Numbered from the stretch's first letter, positions 1-8,103 are shown. The stretch is DNA of 48,393 nucleotides from Clostridia bacterium (GCA_017524445.1 JAFXVP010000013.1:1-48393), one strand, 5' to 3'. The notes: generated by a model from the letters alone, not told the origin. Translations and numbers: made by a program.

Positions 1-1
1 G

Positions 2-319
2 ATGGCGGCGGCGGGCGTCGGCACGCATTTCGGCGGCGGCATGAACGTGCTGCCCGAATCCGATATGTCCGACGGACTTCTGGACGTGTGCATCGCGCAT
101 GATGTCAAACGGCTCGGGGTGCTGAAGCTGCTGCCCAGATTTATCAAGGGAAAGCATATCGGATTGAAGTGCATCACCTATCGCAAGACGACCGAGGTCT
201 CGGTGGTCTGCGATCCGGTTTCCCGCATCGAGGTCGACGGCGAACGCATGGACGGCACGCCTGTGACCTTCCGCGTGCTGCCCGGCGCTTTGAAGGTACG
301 GGCGCCGAAAAAGAACTGA
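2..319 (+). CDS. Diacylglycerol/lipid kinase family protein, C-terminal fragment
   Basis: The frame is open from the window edge, so only about the last 105 residues are present and the true start lies upstream. The fragment matches the C-terminal beta-sandwich half of the YegS/BmrU/DagK lipid kinase family: a glycine-rich FGGGMNVLP stretch, a SDGLLDV motif, a GKHIGLK segment, a DGERM turn and a closing FRVLPGALKV. Family members phosphorylate diacylglycerol or related lipids at the inner membrane face; the ATP-binding GGDGT half is outside the window, so activity cannot be judged. The stop lies 12 bases before the next gene on the same strand, suggesting co-transcription with the two membrane proteins that follow. 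Confidence 0.8.
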   Translation: MAAAGVGTHFGGGMNVLPESDMSDGLLDVCIAHDVKRLGVLKLLPRFIKGKHIGLKCITYRKTTEVSVVCDPVSRIEVDGERMDGTPVTFRVLPGALKVRAPKKN

Positions 320-331
320 CACGGAGCAACT

Positions 332-1528
332 ATGAGCGACTTCGGCGAACGCTTACGCGAATATATACGCGACAGCGCGGACCGCAAGCTGACGATCGGC
401 CGCATGACCGTATCCCGGCTCGCGTTCTTCGGCGTTGCCGCGGGCATTCTCGTCGCCGGCGTGCTCGCGCTGCTCTTTCTGGTGCTGTCCAAGAAGGACA
501 AGGGGCTGACCTTCACGCGCGCGGACGTGCTCTCCGGCTATACCTACCGCATGAAGGACGATCTCCTCTCCTACCGCACGGAGGACCGCATCTATACCTA
601 CGACGCGGCGAAGGACGTTTCGACCTTCTACCGGATCGCAAACATCGAAGGCTACGACACTTCCGCCTCCATGACGGTCGTGTACGCGGGCACGCAGTTC
701 AAGATCCAGGGTGCGGAAAAGACGCTGGCGCTTCAAAGCGGCACGATCCTCGACGTGCGCGCGGGCAAAAACTACGCCGCGCTGTTGTACCGGATCCCGG
801 TCGCGGACCGCGACGAGCGCTTTATCGAGATCATCAGACTGGACGCGCAGTCGCGGGAAATGCAGTCGGTCAACACGATCTCGTTCAAGGACAGCGAGGT
901 CGTCGCGTTCGGATTCCTCGATACGGGCTCGACCGAGCTTCTGTGGGTCTCCACGATGGACGTCGGGCAGTTCACGGAGGAATCCATCGTCCGAATCTAT
1001 GACTGCGGGAACGGCGGCACCATGATCCATTACACCACGCCGTTCTATAACCAGGCGATCTATAATCTGTATCTGTCCGATCGCTGCCTCTTCATGGTCG
1101 GCACGCAGTCGATCATCCGCTACGACCGCGAGGACGACGGCTTTTCCGCCGAACGCGACCGCGTGCGGGTCTACGGCAGCACGATCGTCGATTTCTCCGC
1201 GGGGACCGAGACCGCGTACTTCATCGCGCTGCCCGTCGCGGCGGAAGGCGAGGAAAACAGCCTCGTGCGGCTGATCACGATCTCCGAAACGGACGACCTT
1301 TGGTCGAACGTCATGCAGAAATACATGCCCTCGCCGGTCGTCGGCGCGTTCCTGTTCAACGGAACCATCTGCGTGTTCACGCGGGAAGACTTCCTGCAGT
1401 TCTCCTTTGCGGGGAAAAAGCTGTTGGACCTCGAACCGGACTATACGCCGGTCGCGGCGTTCCGCTACGGCGCGGACGGATTCCTCGTCGTGACCGAACA
1501 AAACTGCTATCGTGTCACGCTTGACTGA
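332..1528 (+). CDS. Membrane-anchored probable beta-propeller protein (DUF5711-like)
   Basis: The 398-residue protein has a short basic cytoplasmic N-terminus, one strong membrane segment at about residues 29-52 (LAFFGVAAGILVAGVLALLF) and a large extracytoplasmic domain rich in short beta-strands and aromatic or Asp turn motifs. This pattern suggests a WD/PQQ-like propeller and resembles the DUF5711 proteins of Clostridia. A GGAGC ribosome binding site sits just upstream of the ATG. No catalytic motif is visible. It lies between a lipid kinase and a CvpA-like protein with gaps of 12 and 18 bases, so an envelope role is likely. The family assignment is from pattern memory and is moderately sure; the function is unknown. 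Confidence 0.6.
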   Translation: MSDFGERLREYIRDSADRKLTIGRMTVSRLAFFGVAAGILVAGVLALLFLVLSKKDKGLTFTRADVLSGYTYRMKDDLLSYRTEDRIYTYDAAKDVSTFYRIANIEGYDTSASMTVVYAGTQFKIQGAEKTLALQSGTILDVRAGKNYAALLYRIPVADRDERFIEIIRLDAQSREMQSVNTISFKDSEVVAFGFLDTGSTELLWVSTMDVGQFTEESIVRIYDCGNGGTMIHYTTPFYNQAIYNLYLSDRCLFMVGTQSIIRYDREDDGFSAERDRVRVYGSTIVDFSAGTETAYFIALPVAAEGEENSLVRLITISETDDLWSNVMQKYMPSPVVGAFLFNGTICVFTREDFLQFSFAGKKLLDLEPDYTPVAAFRYGADGFLVVTEQNCYRVTLD

Positions 1529-1546
1529 CGCGGAAAGGAGCCGGAC

Positions 1547-2251
1547 ATGATCATCACCATCCTGATCCTTGTCGTTCTGGGGCTGTGCATCCTGGCGGGA
1601 TACTACCGCGGGGTCATCTATTCCGCCGTCAGTATCGGTCTGACGCTGCTTTCCTTCTTCCTCGCGCTTCTCTTGATCCCCGTCGTCGCCTCGCCCGTGC
1701 GGGAGAGCAAGCGGCTGTACGGCAGTCTGCTTTATTACTTCGAGGGGTACGAATTCGTCAGCAAAACGAGCGTCGAGCTGATCCACGATCCGGTCTCCTC
1801 GATCGACGGCGACACGCTTTCGACGATCATCGAAAACGCCGACCTGCCCCTGCCGCTCGACGGCGCGGTCGGCAAGAACATCCGCAGAGAGGCATACAGG
1901 GAGAAAGGCATCACCACGCTCGGCGACTACTTCAACCAGACGATCGTCGACGTCGTGCTGAACATTCTGTCGCTGCTGTTCCTGTTCGTGATCATCCGCG
2001 TGCTTTTGGGCTTTATTCTGCGCATGATCGACTACGGCAGGCACGGGCTGCCGACGCTGAAGCGGTTCGATCCTCTGTTCTCCTGCGGGATCGGCTTTCT
2101 GCACGGCGTGACGATGCTCTATATCTTTTTCCTGCTCGCGCCGATCGTCCTTACGATCGTGCCGCGGCTCGGTCAAATGCTCGTCGACCCGCCGCTTGCG
2201 GGCTTCTTCTACCGCATGAACCCGTTCATGTGGCTGATCCCGACAACATAA
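1547..2251 (+). CDS. CvpA family membrane protein
   Basis: The 234-residue protein begins with hydrophobic segments (about residues 1-20 and 27-48) and has two more at about 140-165 and 180-205. The N-terminus, with LVVLGLCILAGYYRGVI, is typical of CvpA (colicin V production) family proteins, where a conserved G.. .G motif lies in the first helix. A soluble loop of about 85 residues separates the two helix pairs. The start is supported by AAGGAG eight bases upstream. It is the last gene of a three-gene plus-strand run and is followed directly by a 13-bp hairpin (2257-2296). CvpA-like proteins are envelope proteins of poorly defined role. Confidence 0.65.
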   Translation: MIITILILVVLGLCILAGYYRGVIYSAVSIGLTLLSFFLALLLIPVVASPVRESKRLYGSLLYYFEGYEFVSKTSVELIHDPVSSIDGDTLSTIIENADLPLPLDGAVGKNIRREAYREKGITTLGDYFNQTIVDVVLNILSLLFLFVIIRVLLGFILRMIDYGRHGLPTLKRFDPLFSCGIGFLHGVTMLYIFFLLAPIVLTIVPRLGQMLVDPPLAGFFYRMNPFMWLIPTT

Positions 2252-2256
2252 AAACA

Positions 2257-2585
2257 GGGACCGTTAAGAAACTCGAAAGAGAATCTTAACGGTCCCTTGA
2301 TGAATTCTCGCTTCGCTCCGTGAATTGTCCAAAGGACATGAATTGTGCCTTACGGCACATGAATTGACGGCAAAGCCGTCATGAATGTTGATTTTCCATA
2401 CGGAAAATCTTCCTGTCATGACAACCGTAGGGGAAGATACCATCTTCCCGTTCTTCTGGTTTAACGGGCGGATAATATCCGCCCCTACGGACAATCCGGA
2501 TCATTCATGGCGAAGCCAATTCATGCGGCGAAAGCTGCAATTCATTGAAAGGGCCGTTAAGAATCTTGAAAGAGATTCTTAACGG
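2257..2585. repeat. Mosaic palindromic element 1 (closing hairpins, hairpin array, inverted GTAG pair)
   Basis: This fills the convergent gap between the CvpA-like gene and mnmE. A 13-bp hairpin with GTTAAGA in its stem (2257-2269/2284-2296) opens it and a related hairpin (2554-2566/2573-2585) closes it. Inside lie short hairpins separated by ATGAATT (about 2305-2391), then an inverted pair of GTAG palindromes (2427-2488), then hairpins separated by AATTCAT (about 2500-2546). The closing hairpins may end transcription of both flanking genes. Element 2 at 10321-10729 has the same modules in the opposite orientation. No gene is visible here. Confidence 0.8.
2427..2488. repeat. BIME-like inverted pair of GTAG palindromes
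   Basis: GTAG is followed by a palindrome with arms GGGAAGAT and ATCTTCCC. After a short linker comes a second palindrome with arms GGGCGGATA and TATCCGCCC that ends in CTAC. This gives two REP-like units head to head. A GTAG foot followed by a stem-loop is the known layout of REP sequences handled by RAYT transposases. Confidence 0.75.
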
Positions 2586-2601
2586 TCTCTTCTTTCCTGT
2601 A

Positions 2602-3906
2602 TTATTTCCCGACGCAGAAGTGTGCGAAGATGCGGTCGATGACCTCGGCGTCCACGTCCGTGCCGGTGATCGAACCGAGCCGGTGCAGGGCTTCGGTAAG
2701 GTCGGTCGCGATGCAGTCAAGCTCCGTCTGTTCTTCGGCGTGGACGATCGCATCCAGCGCTTGGTCAAGCGCCAACAGATGCCGCTCGTTGGTGATCGCC
2801 TCGGTCGACTGCAGCGCCGGTTCTGCGATCTTTGCGATCCGTTCCCGCAGGGTTTCGATCCCCTCGCCCGTTTTGCAGCTTATGGGAAGCGCGTTCGTGA
2901 TGCGTGTGCCGAGATCGCATTTGTTCGCGATCACGATGCGGGTCTTTTCCGCCGTCTCCCGTAAAAGCGCCTCATCCCCGGGCTGTATCCCTTCGCTGCC
3001 ATCCAGCATGAGCAGCACGACGTCCGCGGTCTCAAGCGCTTTTTTCGCGCGGTCGACGCCGATGCGCTCCGCTTCGTCCGAAGCTTCCCGCACGCCCGCC
3101 GTGTCGATGAGCCGCACGGGCACGCCGCCGATCGAAAGCCGTTCGTCCAGCACGTCGCGGGTCGTTCCCGCCGCCGCGGTCACGATCGCGCGGTCTTCGC
3201 CCAAAAGTGCGTTGAGCAGCGAGCTCTTGCCGACGTTCGGCCGACCGAGGATGACGAGCTTCAGCCCGTCGCGCAAGACGCGCGCCTTTCTGCCCTCCTC
3301 AATGAGCGCTGTCACCGTCTCCCTTGCCTTAAGCAGCACGGCGGGCAGGGTCGCGCAGGCGGATTCCTCCGCCTCGTCCGGATAGTCGATCGCCGCCTCG
3401 ATCGCGGATCGCGCGTCCAAAAGCGCTTCCTCGACCGCGCACACGCGCCGGCTGACGCTGCCGGATAGCTGCGAAAGCGCGGAACGAAGACTGCTTTCCG
3501 CCTGTGCGTTGATCACGTCCATGACCGCTTCGGCTTCCGATAGGTCCATCTTGCCGTTCAGAAATGCGCGCTTGGTAAATTCGCCGGGACCCGCGGGCAC
3601 GCCGCCCGCTTTGGAGAGTGCCGAAAGCACAAGCCGCACGGTCGTCATGCCGCCGTGGCAGTGCAGTTCCAGCATGTCCTCGCCGGTGTAGCTCTTGGGC
3701 GCAGCGAAAAAGACCGCCATGCAGTCGTCGATCACGTCCCCGTTCAGAAGGATGCGCGTATGCCGCATGCGGGCAGGCGTTTCCCATGCGGGTTTATCGA
3801 GAAGCTGTTCTGCGATCGCGCGCGATGCGCTCCCGGAGACACGGATCACTGCGATCGCGCCGCCGATCGCCGAAGACGGGGCAAAAACGGTGTCAAAGGT
3901 TTCCAT
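2602..3906 (-). CDS. mnmE: tRNA uridine-5-carboxymethylaminomethyl(34) synthesis GTPase MnmE
   Basis: MnmE with MnmG modifies the wobble uridine of certain tRNAs. The 434-residue product has the N-terminal folate-binding domain beginning METFDTVFAPSSAIGG, a helical domain, and a G domain near residue 220 with GRPNVGKSSLLNALL (P-loop), a GTTRD switch, DTAG and NKCD. The C-terminus ends in CVGK, the variant of the invariant CIGK whose cysteine is essential. The frame is open 13 codons upstream, but the family start matches the ATG at 3906. The gene follows jag by about 46 bases and is the last gene of the rpmH cluster; the usual mnmG neighbour is absent, a mosaic repeat element occupying the downstream gap. 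Confidence 0.96.
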   Translation of the reverse strand: METFDTVFAPSSAIGGAIAVIRVSGSASRAIAEQLLDKPAWETPARMRHTRILLNGDVIDDCMAVFFAAPKSYTGEDMLELHCHGGMTTVRLVLSALSKAGGVPAGPGEFTKRAFLNGKMDLSEAEAVMDVINAQAESSLRSALSQLSGSVSRRVCAVEEALLDARSAIEAAIDYPDEAEESACATLPAVLLKARETVTALIEEGRKARVLRDGLKLVILGRPNVGKSSLLNALLGEDRAIVTAAAGTTRDVLDERLSIGGVPVRLIDTAGVREASDEAERIGVDRAKKALETADVVLLMLDGSEGIQPGDEALLRETAEKTRIVIANKCDLGTRITNALPISCKTGEGIETLRERIAKIAEPALQSTEAITNERHLLALDQALDAIVHAEEQTELDCIATDLTEALHRLGSITGTDVDAEVIDRIFAHFCVGK

Positions 3907-3952
3907 CATAGCATAGAAAGGCAAAGCCGCCTTGCGGCGGCTCAAAAGGTTC

Positions 3953-4768
3953 TCACTTATCCGGCGTGATGATGACGCGGCGGTTCGGCTCCTCGCCCTC
4001 GCTGTGCGTCGTGACGCCCTTGAATCCCTGCAGCGCGGAATGCAGCACGCGGCGCTCGTACGGGTTCATCGGCTCCATGGCCACGGAGCGACCGGTCCGC
4101 GCGACCTGCGCGGCGTTCTTGCGGGCAAGTCGGCGGAGCGTTTCCTCGCGGCGCGCGCGATAACCCTCGGTGTCGACGGAGACGCGGCGGTAACCGTTCT
4201 CCTTGCGGTCCTTGTTCACGTACAGCGAAACGATGTACTGGATCGCGTCGAGCGTTTCGCCCCGTCTGCCGATCAGCAGTCCGTCGGTCGTCGAGACGAT
4301 GTTGAGCCGGAGCCCGTCCTCGGTCTCCGCCGCTTCGACGGTCGCTTCGATGTTCATCTTCTTCAGAAGCTCCGAAAGGAAGATCGCCGCGTCGTTTTCC
4401 TTCGCCAGCTCCTCGCTGTACGCGATCGCGGGGGCTTTGACTTCCTTTTCGCGCGGCTCGGCGCTCTCGCGCGGCTCGGCGCTCTCGCGCTTCTTGTCGC
4501 CGCGCGGCTTGCGCTCGCGGCGTTCGCTGTTTTCGCGCTTCGGGCGGTCGGACTTGCGTTCGTGCATCGCCGCCTTTTCGGCTTCAAAATCCGGGACCAC
4601 GGGCACTTCGCGTTCGGTCAGGCGCACGATCGCGTTCTTGGCGCCGATGCCGAACAGGCCCTTGCTCTCTTTCTGTACGGTCTCCACATCCACTTCGTCG
4701 ATTGTCAGTCCCATTTCGTTGAGACCGTGAAAAATCGCTTCGTCGATGTTGCGGCCGGAGAATTCCAT
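3953..4768 (-). CDS. jag: RNA-binding protein Jag/KhpB (SpoIIIJ-associated)
   Basis: The 271-residue protein has a Jag N-terminal domain (MEFSGRNIDEAI...), a charged, Arg/Glu-rich linker of roughly 80 residues with ESAEPRESAEPRE repeats, a KH domain (about 135-205, GLLIGRRGETLDAIQYIVSL) and a C-terminal R3H-type domain (MNPYERRVLHSALQ). Such proteins bind RNA and affect cell elongation and division. The start at 4768 is chosen because GAGGAG lies five bases upstream; an ATG at 4780 overlaps the yidC stop but lacks such a site. Gene order yidC-jag is the classic one. Confidence 0.95.
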   Translation of the reverse strand: MEFSGRNIDEAIFHGLNEMGLTIDEVDVETVQKESKGLFGIGAKNAIVRLTEREVPVVPDFEAEKAAMHERKSDRPKRENSERRERKPRGDKKRESAEPRESAEPREKEVKAPAIAYSEELAKENDAAIFLSELLKKMNIEATVEAAETEDGLRLNIVSTTDGLLIGRRGETLDAIQYIVSLYVNKDRKENGYRRVSVDTEGYRARREETLRRLARKNAAQVARTGRSVAMEPMNPYERRVLHSALQGFKGVTTHSEGEEPNRRVIITPDK

Positions 4769-4776
4769 GCTTCTCC

Positions 4777-5871
4777 TCATTTTTTCTTTACCTCCACAGT
4801 TCCCTGTTGCATTTGTTCCTGCATTTTCTTGAAGACCGTCTCGTTCAGGATCAGGGTGATCGCCAGCGAAATGACGTTAGAAAAGATCCAGTAGAACGCG
4901 AAGGTCGAATCGTACTGATAGCAGAAGAAGAGCGACATCAACGGCATCATGAACATCATCATCTTGCCCATGTTCTGCGTCTGCGCCGCCGGATCGTTCT
5001 TGTCGTTCGACTTTGCCGGCGTATTCTGCATCGCCTTCTGCTGGCGCTGCATGATCCACGAGGACAGGAACGTCGTCGCGGCCGCCAGGATCGGCAGGAT
5101 CGCAAAGCCGTTGGACATGTTCGCGTATTCGCCGCCGATCAGCGCGGTATTGGACGTGATCGGTTCGACGAAGCCCTTGTACGCTTCCATGAACGCCTTG
5201 CCGCCGTCCTGCGCGAACACGTACTGCACCGTGCCGTCCTCCGCGATCGTCTTCGTGAAGAAGTGCAGCTCATACAGGATGCGGGTAAGCGCTTCCTCAT
5301 TCTTCGAGAAGAAGATAAAGTCCTTGATGTTGTTGGTCGTTGTGAACGTGTTCCAGAACTCCTGACCGGTCATCAGCGTGCCGCCCGCCTTCAGATTGTC
5401 CGGACGCCAGATGTTGGTGATCCACAGGAAACGGAAGTCCGCAAACGCCCGCGTGCCCTGCTCCGCATCGATCTTCAGCAGCAGATCGAGCGTCTGCTGG
5501 TTCGACCATGCGCGGAACGCCGCGAAGAACATGAACAGCAGCGGCATCATGATGAGCATCGGAAGACATCCGCCCATCGAACTGACCCCGCGCTCCTTCA
5601 TCAGCTTTCGCTGTTCGGTCATCAATTTCTGCTGATCGTTGCCGTATTTCTTTTTGAGCTTGTCAATCTCCGGCTGGATCGCCTGCATCTGCATCGACGA
5701 CTTGCGGGATTTGATGTCGGAAAAGATCGTCAGAAGCTTGATACCGAGCGTGAACAGAAAGATCGTCAGAACGACGACCCATCCGCCGGTCGAAAACAGC
5801 GTGCACATCTGCCGATAGACCCAGTCCATCGCGACGAACAGCCATTTTACGAGAAAAAAGGATGAATTCAT
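4777..5871 (-). CDS. yidC: Membrane protein insertase YidC/SpoIIIJ
   Basis: YidC inserts proteins into the inner membrane alone or with SecYEG. The 364-residue product has a membrane helix near residues 25-48, then the conserved cytoplasmic hairpin with [18 protein letters not shown], and the next helix with [20 protein letters not shown]. Three further segments follow. The loop between the second and third conserved helices is long (over 100 residues) compared with Bacillus SpoIIIJ. There is no lipobox, unlike many Gram-positive YidC proteins. AAGGAG precedes the ATG at 5871, which overlaps the yidD stop as ATGA, so translation is probably coupled. Confidence 0.95.
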   Translation of the reverse strand: MNSSFFLVKWLFVAMDWVYRQMCTLFSTGGWVVVLTIFLFTLGIKLLTIFSDIKSRKSSMQMQAIQPEIDKLKKKYGNDQQKLMTEQRKLMKERGVSSMGGCLPMLIMMPLLFMFFAAFRAWSNQQTLDLLLKIDAEQGTRAFADFRFLWITNIWRPDNLKAGGTLMTGQEFWNTFTTTNNIKDFIFFSKNEEALTRILYELHFFTKTIAEDGTVQYVFAQDGGKAFMEAYKGFVEPITSNTALIGGEYANMSNGFAILPILAAATTFLSSWIMQRQQKAMQNTPAKSNDKNDPAAQTQNMGKMMMFMMPLMSLFFCYQYDSTFAFYWIFSNVISLAITLILNETVFKKMQEQMQQGTVEVKKK

Positions 5872-6107
5872 GAATGGTTCTCCTTGTGTTTTTTCGGTTC
5901 GGGAACGGGATCGTATCCGCCCTTCGCAAACGGGTTGCAGCGGAGCAGGCGAAGAATCGCAAGCCCCATGCCCTTCAGAACCCCATGCTTTTCGATCGCT
6001 TCCATGGCGTACTCCGAGCAGGTCGGCGTGTAGATGCACGCGTCCGGCAGCAGCGGAGAGATCCGCCGCTTATAGAAGCGCAGGATCGCGAGCAGGACGC
6101 GCTTCAC
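5868..6107 (-). CDS. yidD: Membrane protein insertion efficiency factor YidD
   Basis: The 79-residue protein carries the family signature: an N-terminal amphipathic helix, [12 protein letters not shown], then [15 protein letters not shown] and [17 protein letters not shown]. YidD helps YidC-dependent insertion at the inner membrane. It overlaps rnpA by four bases upstream and yidC by four bases downstream, so three genes are translationally coupled. Length is normal for the family. Confidence 0.95.
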   Translation of the reverse strand: MKRVLLAILRFYKRRISPLLPDACIYTPTCSEYAMEAIEKHGVLKGMGLAILRLLRCNPFAKGGYDPVPEPKKHKENHS

Positions 6108-6448
6108 GCCTCGTCCCTCCAGAGTCCCGCGCGCCGGAGAAGCGTTTCCATCTGTTTGCCGAGCTCCGCAAAAGGCGCTTCGAGCACGTCCGGCTTTGCG
6201 ACGAAGATCACGTTGAAGCCGCCGAAAATGTGCGGTACCATCGGCGTAAGCGCGGCGCGCATGCGGCGCTTTGCCCGATTTCTCTGTACGGCGTTGCCGA
6301 TCCGCTTCGACACCGAAAAGCCGACGCGGACCGATTCGTTCCGGCTCTTTGCGTACACCAGCGTGAACAGTGGCATGCTCTGCGCCCGCCCGCGCGCGTA
6401 GGTATAGCGGAATTCCTTATGCCGTTTCAGAGAATAGGACCGATCCAC
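6104..6448 (-). CDS. rnpA: Ribonuclease P protein component
   Basis: RnpA is the protein subunit that helps the RNase P RNA remove 5' leaders from tRNA precursors. The 114-residue product has the N-terminal [16 protein letters not shown], the central [24 protein letters not shown], which is the RNR signature of the family, and a C-terminal alpha/beta part. It lies directly after rpmH and overlaps yidD, as in most bacteria. Length is normal. Confidence 0.95.
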   Translation of the reverse strand: MDRSYSLKRHKEFRYTYARGRAQSMPLFTLVYAKSRNESVRVGFSVSKRIGNAVQRNRAKRRMRAALTPMVPHIFGGFNVIFVAKPDVLEAPFAELGKQMETLLRRAGLWRDEA

Positions 6449-6548
6449 CGAATACGAGTTCCCTTATAAAGCAACATACGGCAAGCGAAATGCCTGCCGC
6501 AAGCGCTCTGTCTCACCAATTTGGACAAATAAAAACCTGCCGATGCGA

Positions 6549-6683
6549 TTACGCGCTCAGCTTCTTGCGGCCCTTTGCGCGTCTGCGCTTCAGAACATTA
6601 CGACCGTCCGCAGTCGCCATACGCTTGCGGAACCCATGAACCTTGCTGCGCTGTCTCTTTTTGGGCTGATAGGTACGTACCAT
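6549..6683 (-). CDS. rpmH: 50S ribosomal protein L34
   Basis: A 44-residue frame reads [18 protein letters not shown], then [20 protein letters not shown] and RKKLSA, which is L34 along its whole length. AGAGGTG lies upstream of the ATG. L34 is a component of the large ribosomal subunit and heads the rnpA-yidD-yidC-jag-mnmE series. In most bacteria dnaA and oriC lie just upstream of rpmH; here the upstream side holds a promoter, a hairpin array and a transposase gene. Confidence 0.96.
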   Translation of the reverse strand: MVRTYQPKKRQRSKVHGFRKRMATADGRNVLKRRRAKGRKKLSA

Positions 6684-6743
6684 ATCCTACACCTCTTTCT
6701 TCCGAATATAGTGATGGCGCATAACGCCAAATTAACCTTACCC

Positions 6744-6773
6744 ATTATAGAGGAACCCTCCCCAAAATGTCAA
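6744..6773 (-). promoter_or_regulatory. Promoter of the rpmH cluster
   Basis: On the minus strand TTGACA and TATAAT are separated by 18 bases, a consensus housekeeping promoter. The predicted start leaves a 5' untranslated region of about 50 bases before rpmH. Confidence 0.8.
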
Positions 6774-6785
6774 GGATTATTTTTC

Positions 6786-6945
6786 ATGTCCGCAAGGACA
6801 ATTCACGACGGCGTATGCCGTCAATTCATGTGCAAAGCACAATTCATGACCGCAGGTCAATTCATGACGCCGTTTGCGGCGTCAATTCATGCGCGAAGCA
6901 CAATTCATGCCGTTAGGCAATTCACGCGCCGCAGGCGCAATTCAT
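6786..6945. repeat. Eight-unit short hairpin array with constant AATTCAT spacer
   Basis: Eight small palindromes follow one another. Their stems are GTCC/GGAC, GACGGC/GCCGTC, GTGC/GCAC, GACC/GGTC, GACGCCG/CGGCGTC, GCGC/GCAC (one mismatch), GCC/GGC and GCGCC/GGCGC. Loops have three or four bases (GCAA, GTAT, AAA, GCA, TTTG, GAA, GTTA, GCA). Each hairpin is followed by AATTCAT or AATTCAC. Stem sequence differs while spacer length and sequence stay constant. The rest of the gap up to 7141 holds degenerate repeat pieces, including two copies of GCGTACCATCGACCCCTACG (7057 and 7109 regions), and no gene. Confidence 0.85.
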
Positions 6946-7141
6946 CCGGGTTATCGAGGACGACGGCTTCACGAATATTGAACCGCCTTTTTTTGACGGG
7001 TCGTCGGGGACTGTCCATTCCGCTGCGCTTCATTACGCAGGAAGATCGCGCGCTTCCCGCGCGTACCATCGACCCCTACGATCCGTTTCGTTTCATTACA
7101 TAAGGGAGCTCGCGCGTACCATCGACCCCTACGATGCGCTC

Positions 7142-7642
7142 CTATCCGTAATAGGCATCCTTACCCATGAACCATTTTCTCGGGTTTTCGTCGATATACC
7201 GCCAACGAAGCCGATAGTCGTCATCATCACGTATCACGTGATCGTGAAATCCGCGCTGCCATATTTTTTGTCCGCATGATTTTTGCGTAAACCGCTTGAA
7301 GGTTCCGATGAACCTTGACAGCGTATTCGTAGGCGTCCTCCCGGACGCCCCGCCGGAAGCATCGGATACAATCGAAATCAGCAAGTGAACGTGATTCGGC
7401 ATAATGACAAAACGGTCGATCCGAATATTCGGACTATGCTCCGCCATTTCCGTAAGCACGTCATTGACACATTGACCGATCGGCGTCAGGTCGACAAAGG
7501 CGTCCCATCCGGTTGCATCCGGAAGAACGCGGGACAAAATGCATCGCATATCCTGCACGCAAACGGTGACAAAGTATGCCCCGATCTGCGAATAATCATA
7601 GTTCGGCAGGCGATTCGGTTTTCGGACGGGTCGCTGTTCCAT
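7142..7642 (-). CDS. REP-associated tyrosine transposase (RAYT, IS200/Y1 family)
   Basis: The 166-residue protein is a single-domain HUH enzyme. It has the RLPNYDYSQIGAYFVTVCVQ N-terminus typical of RAYTs, the metal-binding HUH motif in MPNHVHLLI (His84, His86), a KRFTQK segment, IWQRGFHDHVIRDD, and a C-terminal DDYRLRWRYIDENPRKW. Tyr143 or Tyr149 is the likely nucleophile. RAYTs nick and rejoin single-stranded DNA at REP hairpins with a GTAG foot. The gene has a perfect 9-bp GTAG palindrome upstream (7687-7712) and a hairpin array downstream, and further GTAG palindromes occur across the window. It has no IS200 end structures that I can see and appears to be a single-copy domesticated-type gene. 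Confidence 0.88.
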   Translation of the reverse strand: MEQRPVRKPNRLPNYDYSQIGAYFVTVCVQDMRCILSRVLPDATGWDAFVDLTPIGQCVNDVLTEMAEHSPNIRIDRFVIMPNHVHLLISIVSDASGGASGRTPTNTLSRFIGTFKRFTQKSCGQKIWQRGFHDHVIRDDDDYRLRWRYIDENPRKWFMGKDAYYG

Positions 7643-7686
7643 GATAAAATCGAGGTTATACTGTTTTGGTTTACAAGTTTCTTGAC

Positions 7687-7712
7687 GGGGCGTCCGGGAG
7701 GACGCCCCCTAC
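7687..7712 (-). repeat. REP-like GTAG palindrome beside the RAYT gene
   Basis: On the minus strand GTAG is followed by a perfect 9-bp stem, GGGGCGTCC/GGACGCCCC, with a TCCC loop. It lies 45 bases upstream of the transposase start, in the same orientation, as expected for a cognate REP flanking its RAYT. Confidence 0.75.
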
Positions 7713-7731
7713 GGTTCATTGTTAAAAGATC

Positions 7732-8103
7732 TTACCACGTGCATTCCAGAGGATGCCCGTAAAACTGCGTGTGCAGCCATTGGTATACCCTGTCCGGAGG
7801 CCATGCGCAATAGACGCAGCGGCCGTTGAATCCACCGAAAATGCAGAGGATCGCTCCCGCAAACAGGATCGACACAAGGATCGCCCAGAACGGATTGCTC
7901 TTTTTGCGGATCGCTCGGATCCATAAAATAATGGTCGGTATCAGCAGCAGAACCGAAGCGTAGATCGGATAACTGATTTGCTCGTCGAAATGCCGTGCTG
8001 CGAGCTTGTAGGAAAACCAATGGGTATAGAAGAACATAATAACGAGTGTGCAGAGAATCGAAAGGATCAGTACGATCCATTGCCATATTTTGATTTTTCG
8101 CAT
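7732..8103 (-). CDS. Small hypothetical membrane protein
   Basis: The 123-residue protein has three or four hydrophobic segments (about residues 8-26, 47-63 and 70-92) and a C-terminal soluble tail with CVYCAWPPDRVYQW. The start at 8103 is set by a strong AGGGAGGGGG ribosome binding site. The frame runs open further upstream over the next gene, but that extension is an antisense shadow. No family was recognised. It appears to be a single-gene unit between the transposase and the amidohydrolase operon. Confidence 0.55.
   Translation of the reverse strand: MRKIKIWQWIVLILSILCTLVIMFFYTHWFSYKLAARHFDEQISYPIYASVLLLIPTIILWIRAIRKKSNPFWAILVSILFAGAILCIFGGFNGRCVYCAWPPDRVYQWLHTQFYGHPLECTW

Noticed and set aside
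353..2176. A 607-residue open frame antisense to two genes
   Set aside because: It is rich in Arg, Asp and His as expected from an antisense reading of GC-rich coding DNA. The plus-strand genes have ribosome binding sites and membrane segments.
6786..6945. CRISPR array
   Set aside because: The constant part is only 7 bases and the variable parts are self-complementary hairpins rather than unique spacers; no cas genes are present.
6786..7141. Integron attC array
   Set aside because: No integron integrase, cassette genes or attC-type conserved boxes; the hairpins are much too short.
6684..7141. oriC beside rpmH
   Set aside because: No cluster of TTATCCACA-like DnaA boxes or AT-rich unwinding region could be seen, and dnaA is absent.
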